Shown here piece by piece: positions 43,344 through 51,951 of a DNA stretch of 64,000 nucleotides. Location of the stretch: positions 186,001 through 250,000 of the forward strand of contig DATAWK010000047.1 in assembly GCA_036267255.1 (NCBI GenBank), given 5' to 3'. The position numbers and the translations under genes were made by a program. Positions within the stretch are counted from its first letter, which is position 1. Each line of letters begins with the position of its first letter. Under the pieces are notes generated by a model. It saw nothing but the letters and a program-made list of their open reading frames with translations, was not told the DNA's origin and searched no databases. This stretch comes from DATAWK01 sp036267255. Lineage in GTDB: Bacteria; Acidobacteriota; Terriglobia; Terriglobales; Acidobacteriaceae.

Positions 43344-45125
43344 ATGATGCTTCGAGTAGTCCTGCGCACCGCTGTACCGTTGGCTGTTGCCGCGGTTTTT
43401 TGTCTCCCCGCAGCCGCACAGTCCAACAGTGCCGCTTCCTCCAGTACGCCAGCCAACGTGTATGGCACTCCAGTGGCGGAGATTGTTGTCCGCGTCAACG
43501 ACCAGGTGATTACCAATACGGATTTGCTGCGCGCCCAGCAACAGCTGAATCAGGAAGCCAGACAGCAGAACTGGTCGGACCAGCAGTTGGCCGATCAGCA
43601 GCATAACCTGCTGCGCGATCTGATCGATAAGCAACTCCTGCTCTCCAAGGGAAAACAGCTGGGGATCACCGGTGATACGGAGTTGATTAAGAGCCTGGAC
43701 GAAATCCGCAAGCAGAACCACCTTGATTCTATGGAAGCTCTGGAACGGGCCGTGCAACAGCAGGGCACTTCCTATGAAGACTTCAAAGCCAATATTCGGG
43801 ACAACATCATTACGCAAACCGTTGTTCGTAATGAAGTGGGAAGCAAACTGCAGGCCTCACAGGGCATGATGCAGAAATACTACGATGCACACAAAGATGG
43901 CTTTGCCCAGCAGGAATCCATTCATCTCAGCGAGATTTTGATTCCAACCGATGCCAATGCCAGCGATGCTCAACTGGCCGCTGCCGATGCCCGGGCGAAG
44001 GACATTGAAACCAAATTGAAGTCCGGTGGCGATTTTGCTCAGTTCGCAAAACAATACTCCAGCGGTCCCACAGCGCAACAGGGAGGGGAACTGGGAGAAT
44101 TCCATCGCGGAGCGTTGGCCAAGGTTCTGGAAGACCAGACCTTCAGTTTGCCGTCTGGCGGAGTTACGCAGCCGATTCGTACCAAGCAGGGTTACGTGAT
44201 CCTGAAAGTCACACAGCATATTCCGGGTGGCGTGCCGACACTGCAGCAGGTGGAACCGCAGGTGGAAGAGGCTGTCTACATGGAGCAAATGCAGCCTGCA
44301 TTGCGCAGCTATCTGACACGTCTTCGCGAAGAAGCTTATATCGATATTCGTCCGGGATATATCGATAGCGGCGCGAGTCCGAACGAGACGAAGCCGATCT
44401 ATAGCGCCTATACGCCTCCTCAGTCAAAGAAAAAGAAAAAACAAGAGAAGGAAAGACTGGAAAAAGAGGTGCGCTACACTCGGTATCGCGGGAAAAATGT
44501 TCCCGTCGAGCTCGCCCCAGCGACGTCTTCAGCAACAACCTCTACGGCAAAGACGGCCAGTTCCAGCAGCGTAGGCTTGGTGCCTGCGACGGCGACAACC
44601 AAGAAGAAAAAGAAAATCAAAAGAGAAAAGATTCGTTACGGAAGAGCGCCGCTGAATCGTGTTTCGGATGAACAGGTCGCCGCAGCGCCGGGCGCGAATG
44701 CAGCTCCGGCAGTAGCCGAGGCGCCCGCGGATGCGAACTTAGGATCGGATGCCCAACCGCTGGGTCCGGATCTGACACATTCGCCGAGTCAGGAAGCGCC
44801 GCAAGGGAAGACGCGCCTGAGCGATGAGGCAAAGCGGAAGCGCGAAATTGCCAGGAACAAGCCAAAGCATTCCAGCAAGAAGAAAACGCACCTGGCAAAC
44901 CAAAGCAATGCGTCGACTCCGCAGGAGTTAGCTACGCAAAAAGCTCAGGATGCCCCGCTTGGTTTAGATGGCGATACTTCTCAGAAACATAAAAAAGCCA
45001 AGAAGACAACGGGGAAGCCCGGTGAAAAGACCCGCTTGAGCGACGAGGATAAAAAGAAAAAGTCCTCCGATACGGAACCGGCTCAGGCGCCCGCAAGCTC
45101 TAGCAGTCCAGCTCCGCAACAATGA
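43344..45125 (+). CDS. SurA-like periplasmic peptidyl-prolyl isomerase with basic disordered tail
   Basis: A 593-residue exported foldase. Signal peptide about 1-26 (FCLPAAAQ); SurA-type N-terminal chaperone helices (about 45-175); one parvulin rotamase domain (about 190-292, SIHLSEILIP to KQGYVILKVT). After residue 345 comes a ~250-residue low-complexity tail rich in lysine, alanine, serine and proline, with the element TRLSDE(A/D)K at 490-497 and 563-570. Ordinary SurA or PpiC proteins end soon after the rotamase. Role likely outer-membrane protein folding; the tail may bind wall or membrane anions. ATG at 43344 or 43347. Confidence 0.9.
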   Translation: MMLRVVLRTAVPLAVAAVFCLPAAAQSNSAASSSTPANVYGTPVAEIVVRVNDQVITNTDLLRAQQQLNQEARQQNWSDQQLADQQHNLLRDLIDKQLLLSKGKQLGITGDTELIKSLDEIRKQNHLDSMEALERAVQQQGTSYEDFKANIRDNIITQTVVRNEVGSKLQASQGMMQKYYDAHKDGFAQQESIHLSEILIPTDANASDAQLAAADARAKDIETKLKSGGDFAQFAKQYSSGPTAQQGGELGEFHRGALAKVLEDQTFSLPSGGVTQPIRTKQGYVILKVTQHIPGGVPTLQQVEPQVEEAVYMEQMQPALRSYLTRLREEAYIDIRPGYIDSGASPNETKPIYSAYTPPQSKKKKKQEKERLEKEVRYTRYRGKNVPVELAPATSSATTSTAKTASSSSVGLVPATATTKKKKKIKREKIRYGRAPLNRVSDEQVAAAPGANAAPAVAEAPADANLGSDAQPLGPDLTHSPSQEAPQGKTRLSDEAKRKREIARNKPKHSSKKKTHLANQSNASTPQELATQKAQDAPLGLDGDTSQKHKKAKKTTGKPGEKTRLSDEDKKKKSSDTEPAQAPASSSSPAPQQ

Positions 45126-45212
45126 GCAAGTGCTGGTGGACATGAAAAAGCACAGCCAGCCGCTTCATAGCAGGGACAGAGAACACGCCGGTAACGGTGA
45201 AGGCTGAGGACG

Positions 45213-46208
45213 ATGAAAGACTTCTTCGCCGCAGATGCAGCACAACGGCAAGGACAGGAGATTCAGTCCTACTTTGCTGTTCTTTCCAAACAGCTGCGCG
45301 ACAAAAAAGATGGCGGCACCTACCTTGCTTTGGTCCTTGGGGATCGCAGTGGGCGTATCGAGGCGCGTATCTGGGACAACTGCGAGGCGCTGTCCCGCAA
45401 ATTTGAAAAGGACGATGTCATCTCTCTGCGCGGCGCCATCGACACATTTGCAGGCAAACAGCAGCTCCGTGTTTTTGAAATTGCCAAAGCTCCGGCTGGG
45501 TCCTTTGATCTGGGAGATTTGCTGCGTGCGACCACAAAGAACATCGATACCATGTGGGCAGAACTGCGTAACGTTGTCGCCAGTTTTACTCAGCCGGATC
45601 TCAAACGGCTGGTATTCGCTTTTCTGGATGATCCTGATATTGCGCAACGCTACAAGACCGCACCGGCAGCAAAAATGATGCACCATGCCTGGATTGGCGG
45701 CCTGCTGGAACATGTTGTCGACCTTTGCAAGTTTTGTGACCTGGCAGCCGGCCATTTCCCGTTTATCCATCGCGATTTGTTGTTGACGGGCGCCATTTTG
45801 CACGACATTGGAAAAATTTACGAGCTTGGCTGGAAAACCAGTTTTGAGTACACAATGGAGGGGCAACTGGTCGGACATATTTCGATTGGTACCCGCCTGC
45901 TGCATGAAAAGGTAGCGTCTTTGCCGGAATTTCCTGAGCGCCTGCGTGTACTGGTGGAGCACATCATTCTGAGCCATCATGGCAGCTATGAATTTGGCTC
46001 ACCAAAGTTGCCGATGATTCCCGAAGCCGTACTGCTGCATTATCTGGACGACGCCGAAGCGAAAATGCAGGCCATTCAGGAAGCATGTGCGCCACCACAG
46101 AATGGTGCGGCTGCGCCCGAGTTTCTGGATCGTGTGCGAGCGCTGGATCGCGGGCTCGTGAACACACGGCAATATCTGGCGAATGCCGCAACAAGAGAAG
46201 GTGCATAA
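45213..46208 (+). CDS. OB-fold plus HD-domain nuclease (YhaM-like)
   Basis: A 331-residue protein with an N-terminal OB-fold nucleic-acid-binding domain (about 15-100, SGRIEARIWD and FEKDDVISLRG) and a C-terminal HD phosphohydrolase domain (His158 in MHHAWIGGLLEH, and LTGAILHDIGKI with His197/Asp198). This is the arrangement of YhaM, a 3'-5' exoribonuclease of Firmicutes. Probably acts on RNA or DNA ends in the cytoplasm. Start ATG with GAGG closely upstream. Its stop overlaps the EVE gene start by one base (TAATG), so the two are coupled. Confidence 0.9.
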   Translation: MKDFFAADAAQRQGQEIQSYFAVLSKQLRDKKDGGTYLALVLGDRSGRIEARIWDNCEALSRKFEKDDVISLRGAIDTFAGKQQLRVFEIAKAPAGSFDLGDLLRATTKNIDTMWAELRNVVASFTQPDLKRLVFAFLDDPDIAQRYKTAPAAKMMHHAWIGGLLEHVVDLCKFCDLAAGHFPFIHRDLLLTGAILHDIGKIYELGWKTSFEYTMEGQLVGHISIGTRLLHEKVASLPEFPERLRVLVEHIILSHHGSYEFGSPKLPMIPEAVLLHYLDDAEAKMQAIQEACAPPQNGAAAPEFLDRVRALDRGLVNTRQYLANAATREGA

Positions 46209-46591
46209 TGCCGTTTTTATTGAAGACAGAGTCCAGCGTCTACTCTTTTGCTGATTTGCAGCGCGACCATGAAACCATCTGGGATGGAGTGACCAATCCG
46301 CAAGCCGTGAAAAATCTGCGGGAAATGAAGCCCAAAGAGGCCCTGATCATCTATCACACCGGGGACATACGCACTGCGGTGGGAACAGCGGTTGTTGCCA
46401 GTGTCGATACTACAAATCCAAAGGTTCCCCTGGTGCGTATTCGCTGTGGAAAGCCGTTGACCGATCCAAAGACGCTGGCAGATATGAAGGATGCGCCTCT
46501 CTTCGCGGATTCACCTCTGCTGCGGCAAGGGCGTCTCTCTGTTGTGCCGTTGACGGAGAAGCAATACGCATGGATTTTGTCGGCTAGATGA
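46208..46591 (+). CDS. EVE-domain (PUA-like) protein
   Basis: A 127-residue protein consisting of one EVE domain, a PUA-related fold thought to bind modified nucleotides in DNA or RNA. It starts MPFLLKTESSVYSFADL and contains the typical EALIIYHTGDIRTAVGTAVV strand pair, ending with YAWILSAR. The ATG overlaps the upstream nuclease stop as TAATG. EVE proteins often sit beside RNA-modification or nuclease genes, which agrees with the coupling to the YhaM-like nuclease. Confidence 0.88.
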   Translation: MPFLLKTESSVYSFADLQRDHETIWDGVTNPQAVKNLREMKPKEALIIYHTGDIRTAVGTAVVASVDTTNPKVPLVRIRCGKPLTDPKTLADMKDAPLFADSPLLRQGRLSVVPLTEKQYAWILSAR

Positions 46592-46681
46592 GCTCCGGAT
46601 GGTGGCTGCATAAGGCCTTCATATCTTCTCTACTTTAAAATTAATAGAAAGCCTCACAATCATTCCTTGGGATAATGATCT

Positions 46682-47866
46682 ATGTTTCGATTTTCTACGG
46701 CAGGCGAATCACACGGAGAGTGTCTGATTGCCATGATTTCGGGCATGCCTGCGGGCGTGCCGATTGACGAAGCGAAGATGAACCGCGAGTTGTGGCGCAG
46801 ACAGCGGGGTTATGGTCGTGGCGGGCGCATGCGCATTGAGCAGGACACGGCAGATCTGTTGTCTGGCGTGCGGCATGGCATGACCATTGGTTCCCCCATT
46901 GCGCTGCGCATCGAAAATCGCGACTGGAAGAACTGGACTGAAGTGTTGCCTGTCGGGCCTGGTGACCCGTTGAAACATAAAGCTGTCGCTTCGCCGCGTC
47001 CCGGCCATGCCGATCTTGCTGGTGCTTTAAAGTATGACTTTAAGGATGCGCGCTATGTCCTGGAACGTGCGTCCGCAAGAGAGTCGGCAGCCCGTGTTGC
47101 TGCCGGCGCCTTGGCCAAACAGCTTTTGCAGACGTTGAACATTCAGGTAGCGAGTCATGTGATTCGTGTCGGCAACGCAGAGTTGAATCGTGAAGCTAGC
47201 TGGGAGGAGATTGTCGGTCTGCAGGATCGCAATGAAATTCTCCTCAATTGTGTCGATGAGCCGTCGGAACAGCGCATGAAGGAAGCTGTCGATCAGGTGC
47301 TTCGTACAGGGGACTCTATTGGAGGCGTATTTGAGGTGGTTGCGCATGGCGTTCCGCCGGGACTGGGAACGTATGCGAATTGGGATGAGCGCCTGGATGG
47401 GCTCCTGGCCGGTTCCGTCATGTCCTTACAGGCAGTGAAGGCGGTGGAGATTGGACGCGGAGTGACTGCGGCTGCTTCTCTTGGTTCCCAGGTGCATGAT
47501 GCGATTCATTACGAAGGTGAGCCGGGCGACGGGCAACACTTTACGCGTTTCTCCCGCGAACAGAACAATGCTGGAGGCATCGAGGGCGGGGTCTCCAATG
47601 GAGAAGACGTTGTTGTACGTGGATACTTGAAACCTATTTCCACGTTGCGCCGGCCGCTCAGCTCCATCAGCTTTGACAAGCGCGAAGAAGTGAAGGCAGC
47701 CTACGAACGTTCCGATGTGTGTGTCGTGCCCGCCGCTGGGGTTGCCGCTGAGGCGATGGTCGCTCTTACACTGGCGAAGCTGGCGATTGAGAAATTTGGT
47801 GGAGACTCTTTGCGGGAAATGGTGCGAAACTATCAGGGGTATTGCGAGCAGATCCGAGAATACTGA
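46682..47866 (+). CDS. aroC: Chorismate synthase
   Basis: Converts 5-enolpyruvylshikimate-3-phosphate to chorismate using reduced FMN; last common step of aromatic and menaquinone precursor synthesis. The 394 residues show the signature GESHGECLIAMISGMPAGVP (8-27), RPGHADLAGALKY and RESAARVAAGALAK. ATG at 46682. It begins the run aroC-def-fmt-rsmB, with 38 bp before def. aroB is also in this window, on the minus strand. Confidence 0.96.
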   Translation: MFRFSTAGESHGECLIAMISGMPAGVPIDEAKMNRELWRRQRGYGRGGRMRIEQDTADLLSGVRHGMTIGSPIALRIENRDWKNWTEVLPVGPGDPLKHKAVASPRPGHADLAGALKYDFKDARYVLERASARESAARVAAGALAKQLLQTLNIQVASHVIRVGNAELNREASWEEIVGLQDRNEILLNCVDEPSEQRMKEAVDQVLRTGDSIGGVFEVVAHGVPPGLGTYANWDERLDGLLAGSVMSLQAVKAVEIGRGVTAAASLGSQVHDAIHYEGEPGDGQHFTRFSREQNNAGGIEGGVSNGEDVVVRGYLKPISTLRRPLSSISFDKREEVKAAYERSDVCVVPAAGVAAEAMVALTLAKLAIEKFGGDSLREMVRNYQGYCEQIREY

Positions 47867-47904
47867 ATATTGACAAGGAATTGGTTCCATAAAGAACGCA
47901 AGCA

Positions 47905-48414
47905 ATGATTTATCCAATCGTGAAATATCCCGATCCTGTTTTGCAGCGCCCAGCCGAGCCCGTGATGGAGTTTGACAACAAACTTCGCCAGTTGGTCGAT
48001 GATATGTTTGCTTCCATGCATGAGGCCGAAGGCATTGGTCTGGCTGCGCCGCAGATTGGCATTTCCAAACGCCTGACCGTGATTGATCTGAGTTTTCAGA
48101 AAAATCCTGAAGACAAAATTGTTCTCATCAATCCGCAGGTCATTTTGGCCGAGGGAAAACAGCACGAAGAGGAAGGGTGCTTGAGTCTTCCGGATATCCG
48201 CGACAAGGTGACCCGCGCAGCACGTGTAAAGGTGCAGGCACAGGATGCGCATGGTAAGACCTTCGAAGTGGAAGGGACAGAATTGCTGGCACGTGCCCTG
48301 CAGCATGAGATCGATCATCTGGACGGCATCCTGTTCATATATCGCATCAGCCGTCTGAAACGCGATCTGCAACTGCGCAAAATCCGCAAGCTTATCAAAG
48401 CCGGCGAGTGGTAG
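47905..48414 (+). CDS. def: Peptide deformylase
   Basis: Removes the formyl group from N-terminal formyl-methionine. The 169 residues contain all three motifs: GIGLAAPQ (43-50), EGCLSLP with metal ligand Cys92, and QHEIDHLDG with His134, Glu135 and His138. Length typical. Only 4 bp separate it from fmt, the partner enzyme that adds the formyl group to initiator tRNA. Confidence 0.96.
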   Translation: MIYPIVKYPDPVLQRPAEPVMEFDNKLRQLVDDMFASMHEAEGIGLAAPQIGISKRLTVIDLSFQKNPEDKIVLINPQVILAEGKQHEEEGCLSLPDIRDKVTRAARVKVQAQDAHGKTFEVEGTELLARALQHEIDHLDGILFIYRISRLKRDLQLRKIRKLIKAGEW

Positions 48415-48418
48415 AGGG

Positions 48419-49357
48419 ATGCGCCTGGTCTTCTGCGGGACTCCTGCATTTGCCGTTCCAACATTGAACGCTCTCCTGGCTGCAGGGCATACGGTCACGC
48501 TTGTTCTGACGCAACCAGACCGTGCGAGCGGTCGTGGAATGTTGCACCAGGCTTCAGCCGTCAAGCAGGCAGCGCTGGAACACAATCTTTCTATCGCGCA
48601 ACCGGAGAAAATCCGGAATAATCCTGAGCTGCAGCAACAGCTGACAGCCATTGCCGCCGATGCCATTATCGTCGTAGCTTATGGCCGCATTATTCCGCCG
48701 TGGATGCTGATCCTCCCGAGACTCGGCAATCTTAATTTACACGCATCGCTTTTGCCGAAATACCGCGGAGCGGCGCCGATCCAGTGGGCCATTGCGCGTG
48801 GAGAATTGGAAACCGGCGTGACCACCATGCGTCTTGACGAAGGGCTAGATACAGGAGACATGCTGCTGCAGCGCAGTGTTCCCATCGAGCCTGAGCAAAC
48901 ATCCGCGGAATTATTTCCCGCGCTGGCGGAGCTCGGTGCCAGGTTGATGATAGAAACATTGGCTGGGCTGGAAAAGGGAACACTGATAGCGACGCCACAG
49001 GACGATTCTTTCGCAACACTCGCGCCAATTTTGCAACGTGAAGATGGCCACATGGATTGTGCGATGACGGCCAGGGAGCTTTACAACCGGTGGCGAGGAT
49101 TTCAACCCTGGCCCGGAGCTTACGGATTTTTCCGCGAAATGAAATTTACTGTGCATCGTATGTGCCTCGCTGCTGCACCGGCACAGACTTCCGCCCAACC
49201 GGGAACGCTGCTGAGTCTGGATCATCGCCTATGGCTCGCTTGTGGCAAGGAGACATGGGTTGAGCTGCTTGAAGTGCAACTGGAAGGAAAAAAGCGAATT
49301 TCGGCAACAGACTTTCTGCATGGGCATAGACTGTCTTCCGGTGAGCGACTGGCCTAG
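48419..49357 (+). CDS. fmt: Methionyl-tRNA formyltransferase
   Basis: Transfers formyl from 10-formyl-THF to initiator Met-tRNA. The 312-residue protein has the folate-binding catalytic residues Asn106, His108 and Asp146, with the loop SLLPKYRGAAPIQWAI, plus the C-terminal OB-like tRNA-binding domain (about 205-310). Start ATG with AGGG directly upstream and a gap of 4 bp from def. Followed by rsmB after 17 bp. Confidence 0.95.
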   Translation: MRLVFCGTPAFAVPTLNALLAAGHTVTLVLTQPDRASGRGMLHQASAVKQAALEHNLSIAQPEKIRNNPELQQQLTAIAADAIIVVAYGRIIPPWMLILPRLGNLNLHASLLPKYRGAAPIQWAIARGELETGVTTMRLDEGLDTGDMLLQRSVPIEPEQTSAELFPALAELGARLMIETLAGLEKGTLIATPQDDSFATLAPILQREDGHMDCAMTARELYNRWRGFQPWPGAYGFFREMKFTVHRMCLAAAPAQTSAQPGTLLSLDHRLWLACGKETWVELLEVQLEGKKRISATDFLHGHRLSSGERLA

Positions 49358-49374
49358 CAACCGGAAAATAAACC

Positions 49375-50718
49375 ATGACAGCAAATATCGCGCCAGCACG
49401 CCATGCAGCATTTCACATCCTGCAGAAGATCCATGCCGGGAAAGAAAATAGCGATACGCTGCTGCATAGTGCATGGATGCAGCCGTTGTCGCAACTCGAT
49501 AAAAATCTTTGCACTGCGTTGGTGCTGGGTACGCTTCGTTGGCAAACAATTCTGGATGCGATGATTCGGCAACGATTGTCGGAACCATCGATCCAATTGC
49601 CGAATCCTGTCAGCTTGGCATTGCGGTTAGGGGCATTTCAATTGCTCTTTATGGACAGGATTCCAGCACACGCAGCCATCTTTGAATCTGTCGAATGGGT
49701 GAAACAATCCGAAAATCCACGCGCCGCTGGGCTGGTCAATGCTGTGTTGCGAAAACTGGCAACTACGTCGAAACCCATCGAAATCTCAGAGGAGCAAGCC
49801 TATCCTGAGTGGATCGTACAACGATGGCGAAAAAATTATGGAGACAATACTGCACAGAAGATATGTTTTGCCGGCCTGCAGGAACCGGCTGTATCTCTAC
49901 GTGTTTTCGATCCGTCTGTTGTCGATGAGTTGATTGCCGATGGCGTTCAACTGAATCCCGGCGCATTCCTCTCCCAGGCGAGGATCGTGGTTTCCGGAGA
50001 TGCGTCCGCTTCGCGTGCCGTGCGGGATGGTCACGCGCAGTTTCAGGATGAGGGTTCGCAGCTGATTGCGGAGTTATTGGGCCAAGGCAAGCAAATTCTG
50101 GACTGCTGCGCGGCACCCGGTGGGAAGACTGCAATTCTTCTGGAAAATAATCCGCAGGCCAAGCTGATCGCCTGCGATGTCAGTCCCGCACGCCTCAAAG
50201 CAATGCGGCAGCGCCTCGCTCGACCCGAATGGCAGCAACGCATCGAATTTCATGTGGCGGACGCGGAGCATTTGCCGGAGATTGGATACTTCGATCGAAT
50301 TCTCTGCGATGTTCCTTGCAGCGGCACGGGAACTTTGGCGCGCAATCCTGAAATTCGCCATCGTCTGCAGCCGCAGGATATATCGCGCCACGCCATGAGA
50401 CAGCGCGGCATTTTGACGGCAACGTTGCGCAGGCTTGTTGTGGGTGGCCGGCTGCTGTACGCGACCTGCTCACTGGAGCCGGAAGAGAACGAGGATATTG
50501 TTCGAGCTTGTCTTGAAACCAATGGGCGCTCGCATGCGACCTATGCTTTGGTCGATTTGCAGGCGGAGTGCGAAGATCGAATGCGACAAGGCGTCATCGC
50601 AGGGGCATCGGCGGAGTATTTGTTGGCAACAGGTTTTCGTGCAGGATATTTACGAACGCTTCCCGGAACCCATCCAGGAGACGGATTTTTTGCGGCGTTG
50701 ATCGAACGTACAAATTGA
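49375..50718 (+). CDS. rsmB: 16S rRNA (cytosine967-C5)-methyltransferase
   Basis: A 447-residue RNA m5C methyltransferase. The N-terminal ~130 residues are a NusB-like RNA-binding domain; the C-terminal domain has SAM motif I ILDCCAAPGGKT (241-252) and the two catalytic cysteines, Cys315 in DVPCSGTGTLARNPE and Cys365 in ATCSLEPEE. Last gene of the aroC-def-fmt-rsmB run; def-fmt-rsmB is a common bacterial order. Convergent with the PASTA gene 18 bp away. Confidence 0.95.
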   Translation: MTANIAPARHAAFHILQKIHAGKENSDTLLHSAWMQPLSQLDKNLCTALVLGTLRWQTILDAMIRQRLSEPSIQLPNPVSLALRLGAFQLLFMDRIPAHAAIFESVEWVKQSENPRAAGLVNAVLRKLATTSKPIEISEEQAYPEWIVQRWRKNYGDNTAQKICFAGLQEPAVSLRVFDPSVVDELIADGVQLNPGAFLSQARIVVSGDASASRAVRDGHAQFQDEGSQLIAELLGQGKQILDCCAAPGGKTAILLENNPQAKLIACDVSPARLKAMRQRLARPEWQQRIEFHVADAEHLPEIGYFDRILCDVPCSGTGTLARNPEIRHRLQPQDISRHAMRQRGILTATLRRLVVGGRLLYATCSLEPEENEDIVRACLETNGRSHATYALVDLQAECEDRMRQGVIAGASAEYLLATGFRAGYLRTLPGTHPGDGFFAALIERTN

Positions 50719-50736
50719 CGATGTATCGGTCTTTAT

Positions 50737-51501
50737 TTAGTGCTGCACGATTAGCTGAATCGTTGCCCCAGCAATAACCCGGCTGTCCGCCTCCGGGATT
50801 TGAGCAATGACGGTGCCCGAAGGTACTGGCGGTTGTGGCGGCGCACTGGTCGTACCGATTTGCGGTACAGGAGGGATAGCAGTATTTGTTTCTTCGATGG
50901 GCGCCAGTTTGAATCCTGCATGCATCACGGCAAGCGCCGCTGCAGTAAAGGATTCGCCTGTCAAATTTGGCATGACGTATGCCGATGCAGTCTCCGAAGC
51001 CGGAGCTGCCAGCAGAATATCCACGCGCGGACGTTCCACGGCTTTCGCGTGCTCCATCGGGCTTTGTGCGATGACTGTACCGGCGAGAGCATTGGCATAG
51101 GGCAGAGACGTAATATTTCCAAGCTGCAGTCCGCTGCGCCGAATCGTGATCGTTGCAAGCCGTGCGTCCATGCCGGTTATGTTTGGTATCGTTACATTTT
51201 GCGGACCAAGACTCTCTGTTACACGCACATGCCACGACCGGCGCACTAGTGTGCCTGCCTGGGGACGCTGGACCAGAATATGGCCGGCAGGAGTGGTTGC
51301 ACTGTAGAAGTGATCCGCGACACTCAATTCCAGGCCGCGCGTTCGTGTTTGCTCCAGCGCCTGCGCAATCGTAAGCCCGGAGAGATTCGGGATACGCACT
51401 TCTGCCCCGTGAATTGCAAGGCGCATGGTGATCAGGGCAGAGAGCAGCGCGATAACAACTAATGCCAGCCCGGCGAGAATAATGCGAAAGATATGGCGCA
51501 C
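50737..51501 (-). CDS. Membrane protein with PASTA domains but no kinase
   Basis: A 254-residue protein with one N-terminal transmembrane helix (about 5-28) and three extracytoplasmic PASTA-type domains (about 34-95, 101-167, 174-253), recognisable from VRIPNLSGLTIAQALEQ, VTIPNITGMDARLA and YVMPNLTGESFTAAAL. PASTA domains bind peptidoglycan stem and muropeptides, usually in Ser/Thr kinases or penicillin-binding proteins; here they are free-standing. The GTG start at 51501 follows AGG with 6-bp spacing. Last gene of the aroB-ubiE-CDF-osmC run, 7 bp after osmC. Confidence 0.85.
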   Translation of the reverse strand: MRHIFRIILAGLALVVIALLSALITMRLAIHGAEVRIPNLSGLTIAQALEQTRTRGLELSVADHFYSATTPAGHILVQRPQAGTLVRRSWHVRVTESLGPQNVTIPNITGMDARLATITIRRSGLQLGNITSLPYANALAGTVIAQSPMEHAKAVERPRVDILLAAPASETASAYVMPNLTGESFTAAALAVMHAGFKLAPIEETNTAIPPVPQIGTTSAPPQPPVPSGTVIAQIPEADSRVIAGATIQLIVQH

Positions 51502-51508
51502 GCTAGGC

Positions 51509-51910
51509 CTAGTTTACATACTCAATGACATATTCAATTTTTGCAGTCTTTGAGATCATGCCTGCGACAGAACAATACTTGTCTTCCGAAAGACGGACTG
51601 CGTGTTCCATTGATTTGGCGGCAACTTTCCCGCTAACACGATAAATCAAGCGAACCTTTGTAAAAACCCTCGGTGGCTCTCCAGCTTGTTCCGCAACAGC
51701 AGAAACAGAGAGTCCCGTGAAGGGTTCGCGCTTTTTGTTCAGAATGGAGACGACATCGATCGCGGTACATCCGCAGAGTCCCATCAGCACAATTTCCATC
51801 GGGCTAGGGCCCTGGGTGTGGGCCTCATCGCCGTCCAGAAGTATTGTGTGTGCGCTGTGAGAAGTTGCATCGAAAAGCATGCCGCTTTTCCAGATAACGT
51901 TGGCTTGCAT
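51509..51910 (-). CDS. OsmC/Ohr-family protein
   Basis: A 133-residue OsmC-like protein. The family acts as thiol peroxidase on organic hydroperoxides, using two cysteines. Here Cys46/Cys48 in MGLCGCTAIDV and Cys113 in SEDKYCSVAG are placed as in the YhfA-type subgroup. The ATG at 51910 has AAGGAG 10 bp upstream; an ORF start 15 codons earlier lacks support. Co-transcribed with the CDF transporter (41-bp gap). Confidence 0.88.
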   Translation of the reverse strand: MQANVIWKSGMLFDATSHSAHTILLDGDEAHTQGPSPMEIVLMGLCGCTAIDVVSILNKKREPFTGLSVSAVAEQAGEPPRVFTKVRLIYRVSGKVAAKSMEHAVRLSEDKYCSVAGMISKTAKIEYVIEYVN

Positions 51911-51951
51911 TCCAGTGTTACTCCTTTCGGTTGGTAGCCGGTGCACAGGGT

